Positions 21,991 to 32,262 of a stretch of DNA of 64,000 bases are shown here, piece after piece. The notes below the pieces were generated by a model, which was given only the letters and a program-made list of their open reading frames with translations, had not been told where the DNA came from and made no database searches. The translations under genes were made by a program, and so were the position numbers. The stretch covers positions 3,224 through 67,223 of the forward strand of contig QXCR01000023.1 in NCBI GenBank assembly GCA_004380135.1. The letters are read 5' to 3'. The stretch's first letter is position 1, and each line of letters starts with the position of its first letter. This stretch comes from Stemphylium vesicarium. Lineage: Eukaryota; Ascomycota; Dothideomycetes; Pleosporales; Pleosporaceae.

Positions 21991-22878
21991 ATGCAAGACC
22001 CCTCCGAATCTCTTTTCATGGCCTTGCCGCTCGAATTGCGCTGTCTCATTTACAGGCGTGTGTTCCCTACCCCAGGCATCTGCACTTGGGCACTATATCA
22101 GATGCCGACTGCGATCTTGCAAATGAACAAGACGATGCGCGAAGATTCTCAGTTCCTTTTGCGAAGATTGGACAATCAACGCTCGCCCAAGGTCATCCTC
22201 GGTCCGGTTCAAACTGGAAGGGATGCTCTATACGCTTTGATTTCAGATGTCTTCCACGAGGCCGCTAAAGGACGCTGTGCCTCATCAGGTCAACTAGGGC
22301 AGAACGATAACGGAATCAGACTCGTCAGTCTTCGCCTCGCATCTTGGTACAACAACACCATTCTATCACGACAGGACCTTGCCGGAGACGCCACGAACGC
22401 CGTCGCCTCTCAGATCGAGTGTTAAGCGGACAACCTGCAGCCATTCGTCAGGCACATGTTGAAAAGGATGGAGCTCAAGCGTACCTGCGAGATTATTATA
22501 CGCCTCTTGATACGTAATATGGAAGACGACGAGCCCTATGGCCCATTAGAGGAGTATTGGATGCTCTACGAAAACAATCTCTTCCACAACGAAACTCGGT
22601 GGGCGCTTAGTGCCGGATCAGCTCGTTCAATTGAGATGATATCTCGGTCCAGTAGTTTCAGATCTGACTTGATGACAGAGATTGACATTTGTCGAGGCAC
22701 GTTCGGGAATCTCAGGGTTGGACGGCTAACGGCTCGGGATCGAGAACTCCTCAACTGCGTAAGTCCAACTGAACGGCCTATTGCATCCGTGCTGGGTGTT
22801 GCTAGCGCGCAACTTGTCTCCAACCCCTCTCTAGAGAAGGGAGGAAGGCTCGGACATCGTTCGACAAGTGAGGAGTGA
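21991..22878 (+). pseudogene. F-box-like gene with one premature stop
   Basis: One frame runs 296 codons from ATG 21991 to TGA 22876-22878 and is interrupted only by TAA at 22423-22425 (codon 145). The N-terminus ESLFMALPLELRCLIYRRVFP is the F-box-like/2EXR-type opening common in large fungal families. Downstream of the stop the frame keeps coding character (RHMLKRMELKRTCEIIIRLL, YWMLYENNLFHNETRWALS). A single C-to-T change from CAA would create the stop. No acceptable intron removes it. It is either a recently inactivated allele, a sequencing error, or a case of readthrough, though the TAAG context does not favour readthrough. Without the stop it would encode 295 aa of unknown function. Confidence 0.6.
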
Positions 22879-25173
22879 GATGATGGGAATGGAAATGGGG
22901 ATGAGATGGATGCTGAGTAGGTGATCTGATCTCAATCATAACACTGAGGAGGATTGACCAGATAAAATTTGATTATGTAGCTCAATCAAAGCATTCTCTA
23001 TCGCAGCTTTGATTCACAGCGACTTTTGCACGAAGCGATAGGGACGTAGGACTACACGTGTGTTGCTGGCGCACGCTAGTGACGAAGAGCGAGGCTAAGC
23101 ACGTTTCCGCTAACAACAATAGGCTGTCGCATAGCACACCAGCGCAACCAAACGATGGCATGATTAATCTAGGGCCATTACTACCTATTGTTCCGCGCGA
23201 TAAAACACCTCCACGATGAAGATAAGCAAAAACTGCCACTCATTCTTTACCAGGCCTAGCACCTCGTCTCTTGATTATCATACCATTCCCCGAATCGATA
23301 AGCCTATTAACACTAGCTCCCTCTTGCTTTCGGACAGAGTACCCTTGATTCAGTCTGGTATCTTCCCTATTTTTCCGTCTCTACTACTCTTTCATTGTAA
23401 TTTTTGTCGGGCTCCCTCCGCATCTTAGTCCGGGTACCGTACGCGAGAACATTTTGGACACGAGACTGCTGTTTCGTAACGATATGCAATTGGGGATTGG
23501 TGAAGAAGATACATTCCTAGAGTAGCGAATCGAGAATCGGGATAAAGTCTGTTTCCGTTTATTAGGTTAACATAGATAGGGATGATTAGAGTGCTGCTTT
23601 GCTTTGCTACTTACTTTGCGATACTGTGAGACTGTAACTGCGATATCGAAAGATCTTGTTACACGCTTAGTTGCGGTGGGATCGGATCTCCTCCAATACC
23701 CACGCATGGTCCTAGTTGTCTTTAGTGCACCCTTACAAGTCGAGACGCTACCCTGCACCCCGCTTGATGAAACATTTGGTTAAACACCGCCAAGATAGAG
23801 ATTGGGAAAGGGAATAAGACTCTTGAGCCCCAGCTGATGCACCAATAGGAAGAAGAACAGCAAGAGAAGAACGAAGATGGAGGGAACGTTGATACCTCGC
23901 CGCTAAGCTAAGGCAGCTTTGGGGAAGTGTCTGGAGCCGCCATGTGATAAGAAATTGACAAATATAGCATTAATCCCGATGGCTCTAATGCGGGCTTTGA
24001 AACCTTGGATAGACATATGTGGTTGGGTCAAATTACTGCTGGAGACTTCACCGACGCTAACAAGCCGTGTCCGGAGGCGCTGTTTATTCCAGGCTCTTAG
24101 CCGCTAACAAAAAAGCGGTTGTCTATAGCGCGATCGCGGAAAGACTAGTGGAAAGAACGGCTAGTTGTGAGCTACCTGGTAGAGCACAGTGCAAGGTGAG
24201 TCTGCGAGGTGGAGTTCTTATGAAGTCCAGACTTTGGCGCTGTTCAAGAAGGGTTGTGATGCGATATCTGCACCCGTGTATAAACGCGTCTACGCGATTC
24301 GAGTAGCGCTAGCGAGAGACATACTAGGGATGAAGAGAGTAGAAAACGCTTCGACTTAATGCAAAAACGAATTAGGCCAAGTGATAGCGGGAGGGTGACA
24401 TTGAGAGGTATTAGAAGGAGAGAAGCATGGCACATAAGAGAGTATTAGAAGGAGAGAAGCATGGCACATAAGAGAGTATGAGCATTTTTCGGAATGGAAA
24501 TACTAATGATTACGGTATTGAGTTTGTAGCAGGACCTAGACAAGATACAAGGTTAGGGTTGGAAGATCTTGCTGGAGGCAGCAAATAGGGTAGAGAGCTG
24601 TAGTAAACGCAGAAGATGGCTGGACAGAAAGGTTCCACTATGCCCTTGACTGGGGACAGTATCGGGGCCACGACGAAAGAGAGGGGAGTAGGGTGTGAAC
24701 AACTTCCTTTGGAGGTAGAAATGGAGAGCCATAAAGAATCCGGACGCCGGGGCGGGCGCCAGCGTTTGATGATATATTCGATAGATATCAGTGGTTGTAC
24801 CTCGGGCACAACAAAATTTGGCCAGTCTTGAGAGCATATGTGTATAATCTGCGTGCCTTCTGTCACCCAAAGTTGTCTCTCTTTTCTTCCGGTACCCTTT
24901 CTCGATGCTGTTGATGACGTTGTGAGCACTGACAAAGAGAATGAGCGTGACCAACAAGGTCATTGTGGCTGGACAGTTCATATTCGCATTGTATGCGTCT
25001 ACCCCATAGTTCAGCTAGATCAGGGCGATGCACACAATGTGTATTATGATTTTTCATTGCCTTTGACGTTTCACAGCGCCAGATAGGTGATGATGAGCAA
25101 TGACTTACCCGTGCCACAAAGGGTCCATTGACATTACTGTGACATCAGATCCCATGGGGTCGCTCATTTAGTG
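22879..25173. other. 2.3-kb gene-free stretch
   Basis: No coding region is supported. It contains the 34-bp tandem duplication at 24408-24475. Shadow frames on both strands are short and incoherent. Confidence 0.5.
24408..24475. repeat. Perfect 34-bp tandem duplication
   Basis: The unit beginning GTATTAGAAGGAGAGAAG occurs twice back to back (24408-24441 and 24442-24475) without a mismatch. This points to a recent slippage or duplication event in noncoding DNA. Confidence 0.9.
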
Positions 25174-27612
25174 ATGTACGATCGTTCAAATCAGCTGAGT
25201 TCTCCCCAGACTTACACAGGTCCCAACCCATTTGCACAACCTCAACTCGGACATATGCCATTGCATTCGAAAGGGAACAGGGAATTCACCATGGTGCGTA
25301 GTAGGCGAACGGGCGACATCGACATCCGGCGTGCGAACGAATTCTTACGTGTGAAACCATTCTTGCCGTTCCAAGACCGAACTTTACACTACGTCAGCTT
25401 GGACCGTACGCGCGTCTGTCGTTGCAGCAGTCCGGACCGGCATTTCGTCAGAATCTTCAATGTAGCCGCCGAGTCCACTCATTTGCACGCATGTCTGTCA
25501 TTGTACATGAACCGTCACTGTTTGGAGTCCTGTACCATCGCGGCATTTAGGGCGTATCGGCGCCGACGGGAGGATCAATGGGCCAAGGATGCTGTTTTTG
25601 TTGACGAGTTTCACTACGCAAATTCCGAGAAGACCTTGGTGTGTCGCTGTCTGCAACCTAGGAGCCATGCATACGTCAGACCTCGGAATCTGGAGATCGT
25701 AGAGCAGTGCGCGAAATACTTCTGCCTACACAGGGAGGCCGTGAAGGTTTCAAGAGAGCAGTGGAGACGTGTTGACGGCGACTCGCCTCCCTCATACATA
25801 CCCGAACCACAGGTTGAATACAGCCAGTCGGCCGAGCCACGATTCGACTCGGCTCCTTACGGTACGATGCCAAGCCACGTACCAATGGATTCTGAGAAGC
25901 AACCTCGTAGGAGGTCAGAGCCGGAGATGAAAATGCGAAACATTGCTGAGCGTATAGCGCCGCGCATCTCGAGGCATCGGCGTAACGATTCAGCCGTGAG
26001 GCAGGGTCCTGAGATGCCGCCAAAGGTGTGGCAGAAGGGCCGCCATTCTCTTTGGAAAGCCCCGAATGGCACGTTCTCAGAAGTTAGCACACCCTTGGGT
26101 TCAACGTTTTCTCCGCCCACGGGGCCACATGATGCGTCTGCCCAAATCCCTTCAAAACATCGACAAGATTCCTTGGATTTGGCGCATCGATCCTCAACTT
26201 CCACCTACTGGACGCAGATACAGCGTGATGCAGGCATTGGAGAGGAAGATCTTGGCCCCGAACCACTATATCCTGTCGATGAGCGACCGGATACTGTGTT
26301 CGATATGCGCTCGATCCGAACAGGAGTCGAAAGTGTACCAATTGGTAAGTTAGCAGAAACGATACTGGATCAGCGTGCTCGTACGGTAGGAGCCACGATG
26401 AATGCGTCGGGCATCCGCGACGCTGGAGCCGACTCTCGTAGGCTAACAGTTAGGGCGACTGCGCTTCTCTTTCCAGTGCATGAACTGCAAGCTGACAATT
26501 CTGTAGTATATAACCCATATGATGATGAAACATCGCCAGCTGTATCCGAACTCGCGTCACACGGGTATCTCGCAGAACTCCCTGCCATCACCTACGCCCC
26601 AGAGTTACCTTCCGACACGCCGCGGCATCGCCATACCCCGACGCTCAAGAACCTCGAGGGACGCGACTGGGACACGGTGTCAGAACTAGAGGCGAAATCT
26701 GGGTTCTGCACAACCCACGTGGCAGAACTTCCTAATCGTACGTCTAGAGTCACGCACGATCCTGCGAGGCTGAGCTCACTTTTCGAACAGGTCATGAATA
26801 TCGCTGAGTTATCGGTCCCTCATCAAGAAGAGTATCTTCACCGCGTCGCGTTCTTCTCCCGTAAGCATTCTGCGTTTGATGGCGTCTGCCAGATATGTAC
26901 GGAATCCTATCCCGATGAGAATATGCGCGCCCTGGTACTTCTGGGGTGCAGTCATTCCATGCACAAGTCCTGTCTTCTGCGTAGCTTCCAAACAGTTGAT
27001 CATCAGTTCGGGAAGTGCCCGATTTGCCAAATGATTCTATGCAAGCGGACATTGGCGGATCGTATCGAAACCGATCGTGAAGCCATCTTTGGCCCGCAAT
27101 TCACGCCGCTGCCAAACGAGATTCGTATCGAGTTCCCTCAACGGAGCAAGGCCATTAGATGTCGGTCGGAAGAACAGGCCGCCGTTGCGCAGCTTCGTCT
27201 GCTGAAAGACTATGTAGACATACATGCGGAAGAGATCTTTCGCATGTGGGAGGCTAATCGTGCGGAGCCCGACTGGTACGCAGGCGTAGTAGCGCCAGTC
27301 GTGAGGCTCTTTCAAGGCTGGAATACTACATCCCACAGCAGATACTTTGTGGATGCCGCGGCATTCCTCAAACTCGTGGCATGGGCAGAGCTAGAGCGAT
27401 TGATGAACATCTCTCATGTAGAAGCGCGACGCATCCCGAACGAGAACGCAAAGTTCCCCCAGCTCACGGAGCTGCACCGAAACTTCGTGTGGGCAATGGA
27501 TCACTATGAAGAGGAGAGAGTGACCTGGGAGACGGACGTTTCGGGGATAGTGGGAGGCGAAAAGATTGCATCGAACGCGATCAGAGTTGCGATGAGTAGT
27601 CATACACTATAG
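25174..27612 (+). CDS. Large RING-H2 protein with duplicated Cys-rich module
   Basis: An uninterrupted 812-aa frame. The ATG at 25174 is used because the preceding in-frame codon is GTG. The N-terminal part contains two related copies of a module with the pattern H-Y-x5-T-x-V-C-R-C-x2-P-x2-H-x2-V-R (Cys-Arg-Cys at residues 82-84 and 156-158), each followed by further Cys residues. I do not recognise this module. A basic, Pro/Ser-rich linker spans about 210-560. A RING-H2 follows from residue 572 (CQICTESYP, GCSHSMHKSC, KCPICQMIL), then a helical C-terminal region of about 190 aa. It is a likely E3 ubiquitin ligase of unknown target. There is no signal peptide or membrane segment. Long gene-free DNA on both sides suggests an accessory neighbourhood. 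Confidence 0.75.
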   Translation: MYDRSNQLSSPQTYTGPNPFAQPQLGHMPLHSKGNREFTMVRSRRTGDIDIRRANEFLRVKPFLPFQDRTLHYVSLDRTRVCRCSSPDRHFVRIFNVAAESTHLHACLSLYMNRHCLESCTIAAFRAYRRRREDQWAKDAVFVDEFHYANSEKTLVCRCLQPRSHAYVRPRNLEIVEQCAKYFCLHREAVKVSREQWRRVDGDSPPSYIPEPQVEYSQSAEPRFDSAPYGTMPSHVPMDSEKQPRRRSEPEMKMRNIAERIAPRISRHRRNDSAVRQGPEMPPKVWQKGRHSLWKAPNGTFSEVSTPLGSTFSPPTGPHDASAQIPSKHRQDSLDLAHRSSTSTYWTQIQRDAGIGEEDLGPEPLYPVDERPDTVFDMRSIRTGVESVPIGKLAETILDQRARTVGATMNASGIRDAGADSRRLTVRATALLFPVHELQADNSVVYNPYDDETSPAVSELASHGYLAELPAITYAPELPSDTPRHRHTPTLKNLEGRDWDTVSELEAKSGFCTTHVAELPNRTSRVTHDPARLSSLFEQVMNIAELSVPHQEEYLHRVAFFSRKHSAFDGVCQICTESYPDENMRALVLLGCSHSMHKSCLLRSFQTVDHQFGKCPICQMILCKRTLADRIETDREAIFGPQFTPLPNEIRIEFPQRSKAIRCRSEEQAAVAQLRLLKDYVDIHAEEIFRMWEANRAEPDWYAGVVAPVVRLFQGWNTTSHSRYFVDAAAFLKLVAWAELERLMNISHVEARRIPNENAKFPQLTELHRNFVWAMDHYEEERVTWETDVSGIVGGEKIASNAIRVAMSSHTL

Positions 27613-28477
27613 TGCCCCGGTCGGGCACAGGGCGAGGCATGCATGAGTAGATCGATTAGCTGTATATAAATCAATCTGAAAGTCAGTAGCTACTGCAAAT
27701 AGTACTGCGTTATCTGATGCCCGGGAGTAACCATGAAGTTTGTTGAAAGTTGATGTCCATTGCGCAGCCTCAACGGCAAGTTAACGGCGCCTCTAGCCGT
27801 GAAGTAGTAATTAGCGGTCGTATAATCAAATGTATTTCTCGGAAAGATGCCGTACGAAGCTCTTCAGAACTATTAGCGCTGTCGATGATAGTGTAGCACT
27901 TGAGGAGGATGGAGAGGAAACCATGGAAAAGGGAGGCGCGCACGTGGAAGTCTAGTCCTAAAGGGGTTAGGCTACGGACGTCTTTTCGCCGGCCCGATGG
28001 CAACTCCCCGCCCTGACATGGATGCCGCTCATCAGAACAACGCGACTTTGAAGAACCTCAACATCACCACGGCGACACTTTGCATACAAATTGCGCAAAA
28101 TCAGTTGCATCTAGGCATTGTCCGCATACTTTCTGTGCAATTCAAAGCGATCCAGGTCGGGCCCCAAGTCATCCCGGCAGCTATCGCATAGCTGTTGTCC
28201 GCACTGCTTTGTTTCCGTTCCAAGCCATCAAAAAGCATACATTCAACTGCGTCTCGCATTTACTGAGATATCTTATTCACTTCTTTCTTTCCTCTACAGT
28301 CGCATTGTTCATCACATCCCTCGCGCGCTAAGTGCAATCGCGCGTAATTGAGGCAGTTTCTAGCAGCCTAAACCCAATTGAGCAGCGTGCCTACAGAGCA
28401 CCCTGTTGGAGACGACCAGCACGTCTGACAAACAAACACGCATTCTAGGCGTATCGATTGTGTAAGGGGCAGACATA
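27613..28477. other. Intergenic, no gene seen
   Basis: No ORF is supported. The last part forms the promoter and leader of the superoxide dismutase gene. Confidence 0.45.
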
Positions 28478-29349
28478 ATGCGGGGCACCTTAACGTTGAC
28501 GTTGTTGTCCTTTCTACTCTCCCTCTCTTCCGTCTCTACAGCTCTTGCTTCAGAACAACAACCTTTTGAATTCGGCGAGATGTCTACACCTCAATACACG
28601 CTTCCACCGCTACCATATGCATACGATGTTAGTAATTCCATTGGCTGTCTCACTGCCCCGCTTCCGTCATACTCATAGCTTCACAGGCATTGGAGCCGCA
28701 CATCTCCGCCCAGATCATGGAGCTGCACCATAGCAAGCACCATCAGACGTACATCACCAATTTGAACGGTCTCCTCAAGACCCAGGCCGAAGCCGTCTCC
28801 ACCTCCGACATCACGTCCCAGGTCTCCGTGCAACAGGGCATCAAGTTCAATGCTGGTGGACACATCAACCACTCTCTCTTCTGGCAGAACCTCGCCCCGG
28901 CCAGCTCAAATGAAGCAAAGAGCTCCGCGGCTCCCGAGCTCATCAAGCAGATCAAGGCAACATGGGGTGGCGAGGACAAATTGAAGGAGGCCTTCAACGC
29001 CGCTCTACTGGGTATACAGGGGAGTGGTTGGGGTTGGCTCGTCAAGACCGATGTTGGCAAGGAACAGAGGCTGTCTATCGTGACTACCAAGGACCAGGAT
29101 CCCGTTGTGGGCAAGGGAGAGACCCCCATCTTTGGTGTCGACATGGTAAGCGACATTGCGCCCGGAACTTTTGTGGGCGCGTTACTGATTGACTTTGTTT
29201 AGTGGGAGCATGCATACTACCTGCAGTACCAGAATGGCAAGGCCGCCTACGTCAAGAACATCTGGAATGTCATCAACTGGAAGACGGCTGAGGAGCGTTA
29301 CCTTGGATCTCGCGCCGATGCGTTCAGCGTGCTGAAGGCCTCCATCTGA
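28478..29349 (+). CDS. Manganese superoxide dismutase
   Basis: Three exons (28478-28627, 28687-29145, 29203-29349). The enzyme converts superoxide to peroxide and oxygen. Family blocks: YTLPPLPYAYDALEPHIS, LHHSKHHQTYI (first metal His), GGHINHSLFW (second), QGSGWGWLV, a Gln in KDQDP typical of Mn enzymes, and DMWEHAYYLQYQN (Asp and His ligands, rebuilt by splice 2). From ATG 28478 the product is 251 aa and starts with a convincing signal peptide (hydrophobic core, ALA/SE cleavage-like site). From the internal ATG 28580 it is 217 aa, beginning MSTPQYTLPPLPYAYD like cytosolic fungal Mn-SODs. Both starts share one frame, and which is used decides whether the enzyme is secreted. The upstream stretch is also pyrimidine-rich, so it could simply be a leader. 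Confidence 0.92.
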
Positions 29350-29736
29350 GGCACACGATCTCGCTCATCTCAGCAGCGATGAGATTGCGGAACCAAAGCA
29401 GCGTTTTATGTAGATGCGAAAGATATGTACATTCACCTCGAGTACCATGGTGGATCTTAGCGCGTGCACGGGGACCAATCGGGTACTCCCGTAACTTGCT
29501 CAAAGAAACTCACTCACCCCAAACTTCAAACATCAGCGACGCGCAACATCAAACTTTGTGAAGTCTTGAAAGCATTCGTCCTCCTGTTTTTTCTCGCCAT
29601 CTCTCCTCGACCCAACTTCGCCGTCGTTAACCAAACATCCCAAAATCCTTGTAATCAGAACCTTCTCAACACCCCGAAAATTCGTCAAACCTCCCTCAAA
29701 CTTCCAACATCACATATTTCTGTTCCTTCCATAAAC
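29350..29736. other. Intergenic, no gene seen
   Basis: This is the 3' flank of the superoxide dismutase. Only shadow frames occur. Confidence 0.4.
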
Positions 29737-30221
29737 ATGTGTAACGGCCACTCCACCCGTATCAGCCAGGGCGGTTCCATCGCCGTCCTCCGCCCCACAC
29801 AGCATCTGCCACATACTTCACTGGAAGAAGAAATGCTGCTGCTGTTCAGCAACACACTCTCTCAATCCGGGACAAGCATAGATATCCAAGGCCTCGACCA
29901 ACGACTTTACCAGAACCAAGATCAAGAGAACGAGCAAGAAAACGATAGACATTGGATCGTTATACAGTGAGTCGCACCCTCCTCCCACTTTCCACCTCCC
30001 CTGTAGTGCCAGACACTGCATATCTAGCCAGCGAAGAGGAAGAAGAATAGCAGGAAGCTGACAGTATCGAAGTCGCGACGGCGATCTCTCAACATCAACC
30101 CAAGACCCCACAAATCCACTGTACTCTTTCGACTTGCACCCGAGATTGTCAGCCCCGATGCAGGTACCGCAGAGACTTGAGCTGGGCGTTGGTGAGAGGG
30201 GTATTGTGGGGAGACGAGTGA
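29737..30221 (+). CDS. Hypothetical small protein (weak model)
   Basis: The ATG at 29737 opens a frame (MCNGHSTRISQGG..., LEEEMLLLFSNTLSQSG, Gln/Glu-rich end) that reaches a strong GTGAGT donor at 29967. Splicing to the AG at 30063-30064 would give 128 aa with a Cys-containing C-terminus (CTLSTCTRDCQPRC). Unspliced, the product is 77 aa. The minus strand also has a 145-codon frame here. No family is recognised, and the model rests only on the splice signals and frame. Confidence 0.25.
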
Positions 30222-30691
30222 GTGTTATGCGCGGTTCGACATGGGGGGTTGGCATGGTGAAGGTGGCAGAGGGGGTTATTGGGTGGAATTGATGCCGTGC
30301 CGGAGTTCTGGTACTGGAGAGAATGGACTTTGGGGGCGTTTTTTGCTCGTGGAGCTCAAGTGCTTCGAAATATGAACAAGCAATGGAGATACCCTAGTGC
30401 ACTCTCGGTTTTGAATCCCAATACGGCTAATCTGCGGAAAAAGGTCTTCGACTCGTATATTTCATCATTTGAAGTACTAGTCGTGTACGCCGTCGGCTCC
30501 ATGGTGATGCTTTTCTAGAACTCAGCACTGTGAATTATCTGCAGTTAACGAGAAATCCCATCGTTGGCAGACATGATATATAGCAACTGCTCACTACACA
30601 TTCACAGTGCTCGATGCACATGTATAATTCCACCAAATTCGCAGCCATACTGCAATAGGTATTATTCCAGACTGCATCACCACGAACAATC
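30222..30691. other. Intergenic, no gene seen
   Basis: Nothing is supported beyond short frames. This is the upstream region of the RING-like gene. Confidence 0.4.
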
Positions 30692-31375
30692 ATGTCACCA
30701 AAATCCCATACACTGACCCTCTCGACAGCACTAACCCCACATCCCGCTCCCCCCGGCGAAAAATGCGCCATCTGCCTCGAGCACCTCACCTCTTCACCTC
30801 CACCCTTCTCTTTTACTCCACCCATCTCTTTTACTCCACCCATCTCTTTTACTCCACCCATCTCTTTTACTCCACCCATCTCTTTTACTCCACCCATCTC
30901 TTTTACTCCACCCATCTCTTTTACTCCACCCATCTCTTTTACTCCACCCATCACCTCTCCCACCTCCCCCTCTAACCCGGCCCCTCAACACTCTAATTCC
31001 ACCAATTCACCGGTCGCAGACTCAGAAACCGTCATCACCCTTGTCTGCGGCCCAATCCAGTTCTTCCACCGGCTCTGCATAACCTCGTGGTGGATATCCA
31101 GCACACCCCATCTAAAGACCTGTCCCCTAGACCGCGCGCTATGCTATGAAACCGAGCGTGTTGGGCAGACAGTGGTGAATCTACCAGTGTACGCGGAGTT
31201 TCTGGGACACAATCCACATGTGCATGGCGTGAGGCTGCCAGGGGGGTTTGTAGGGAGGCTTATGGCGCATTTTGCGCAGAGGGATGATGGTGCGTTTGCG
31301 GGGTACCCTCTCCTCGGTGGGGATGTAGAGGTGCTGAAAGGGATGGCGCTAACGCTGGGACTGGGCAGACGATGA
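30692..31375 (+). CDS. RING-like protein with minisatellite-encoded FTPPIS repeats
   Basis: A 227-aa frame. It begins with a RING-type first knuckle (CAICLEHL, residues ~28-31). A Pro-rich loop of eight tandem FTPPI(S/T) hexapeptides follows. The second part is FFHRLCITSWW and LKTCPLD, the layout of a RING, but the usual C-x-H and final CPxC are degenerate (CGPIQFFH, CPLD). It may still bind one or two zincs, or it may be a decayed E3-like protein. The C-terminus (VYAEFLGHNPHVHGV, LLGGDVEVLKGMALTLG) is unrecognised. The ATG at 30692 is the only one that includes the first Cys pair. Its stop overlaps another ATG (ATGA at 31372), which is taken as chance. Confidence 0.6.
   Translation: MSPKSHTLTLSTALTPHPAPPGEKCAICLEHLTSSPPPFSFTPPISFTPPISFTPPISFTPPISFTPPISFTPPISFTPPISFTPPITSPTSPSNPAPQHSNSTNSPVADSETVITLVCGPIQFFHRLCITSWWISSTPHLKTCPLDRALCYETERVGQTVVNLPVYAEFLGHNPHVHGVRLPGGFVGRLMAHFAQRDDGAFAGYPLLGGDVEVLKGMALTLGLGRR
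30811..30954. repeat. 18-bp minisatellite, eight units
   Basis: Eight head-to-tail copies of TTTTACTCCACCCATCTC (the last ends CAC). The unit length is a multiple of three, so copy-number change keeps the reading frame of the RING-like gene that contains it. All forward frames and one reverse frame stay open across it, which creates shadow ORFs. Confidence 0.95.
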
Positions 31376-32262
31376 ATGGGACTGACGCGATGCACAGCGA
31401 CGCAGAAGATGACAGTGTTGAGGAGACACATGCCGGAGATCATGGCGCCCGTGGGTATGATGATAATGATGCATCTGCTGATGTCATAGCCAGGGGGTTG
31501 CATCCGGCACCTCGTGTTACGCCGTTTAGCGCTCAAACTGACCCGGAGGGGTATTAGGGGCTTGAGGGAAGTAGACGTCTTGTATGCTTCTTTGCGGAGT
31601 AGTGCTGTGATCATGGTCTTGCTGGTAGTGGCAAATCCTTTGTATGATGGATGGGTCACTCAAGTTAGACACGGAGTGCATTCATTAGACGCCTAGGAGT
31701 GTGTCGTGGTAGGTAGTTTGGTGAGTGTTTAGTGTGGCGCTTGAGGCCATTGGTACGTGGTTGCTGAGTTAGTTGTTAGCCTTTCTTGAATGCACTTCTT
31801 ATGCGAGTACTTCATTTCCAATTCCACAGCCTTGCGTTTGCTGCGAGTTTGCGAATGAAATTATGTGACGATTGCTGACAAAGGGTGTTTTGGGAACAAA
31901 AGGAAGTCACGACGGAGCCCCTTGCAGCCTAGTGTGTCCGGGTGTGGAAGACATCCCCGCTTCAGCCTGCCGAAAGCTTAACCATCCCTTCTACATCCTC
32001 GCTCTCGACAATGGCAGGCTTCCGTAAAGCGATTCAGAGACATCGTACCCGCGCAAGTCTTGCGCAAGCATGTCGGACGGGTCCGATCAAGATCGGAACA
32101 AGCGTGCGCAGCGGAGAGCTACATACAGCGTGCATACACTTGCCCAGACGAATATAGGAAGACTAAGTAGTTGACAAGATCTAGGAAGTTGATGATGAAA
32201 GTCTCCAAACAAAAAAGCGTCAGCGTTGTATGATTATCATGTCCCAAAGCGGCGGTAGCGAA
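31376..32262. other. Intergenic, no gene seen
   Basis: The 3' ends of two convergent genes face this 0.9-kb gap. No gene is supported. Confidence 0.45.

Noticed and set aside
22378..22440. Intron removing the premature stop of the F-box-like gene
   Set aside because: The only GT..AG pairs spanning the TAA give introns below 40 bp without a branch site.
30811..30954. CRISPR-like array of short repeats
   Set aside because: The units are directly adjacent with no spacers and encode a peptide repeat. It is a minisatellite in a fungal gene.
30763..30991. ORFs encoding THLFYS and EMGGVK repeats on the alternative frames
   Set aside because: They exist only because the 18-bp repeat lacks stops in several frames. 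The frame with RING residues is the supported one.
31372..31557. Downstream ORF overlapping the RING-like stop (ATGA), as in an operon
   Set aside because: Coupled translation of this kind is not expected in a fungal nuclear genome. The frame is short and without motifs.
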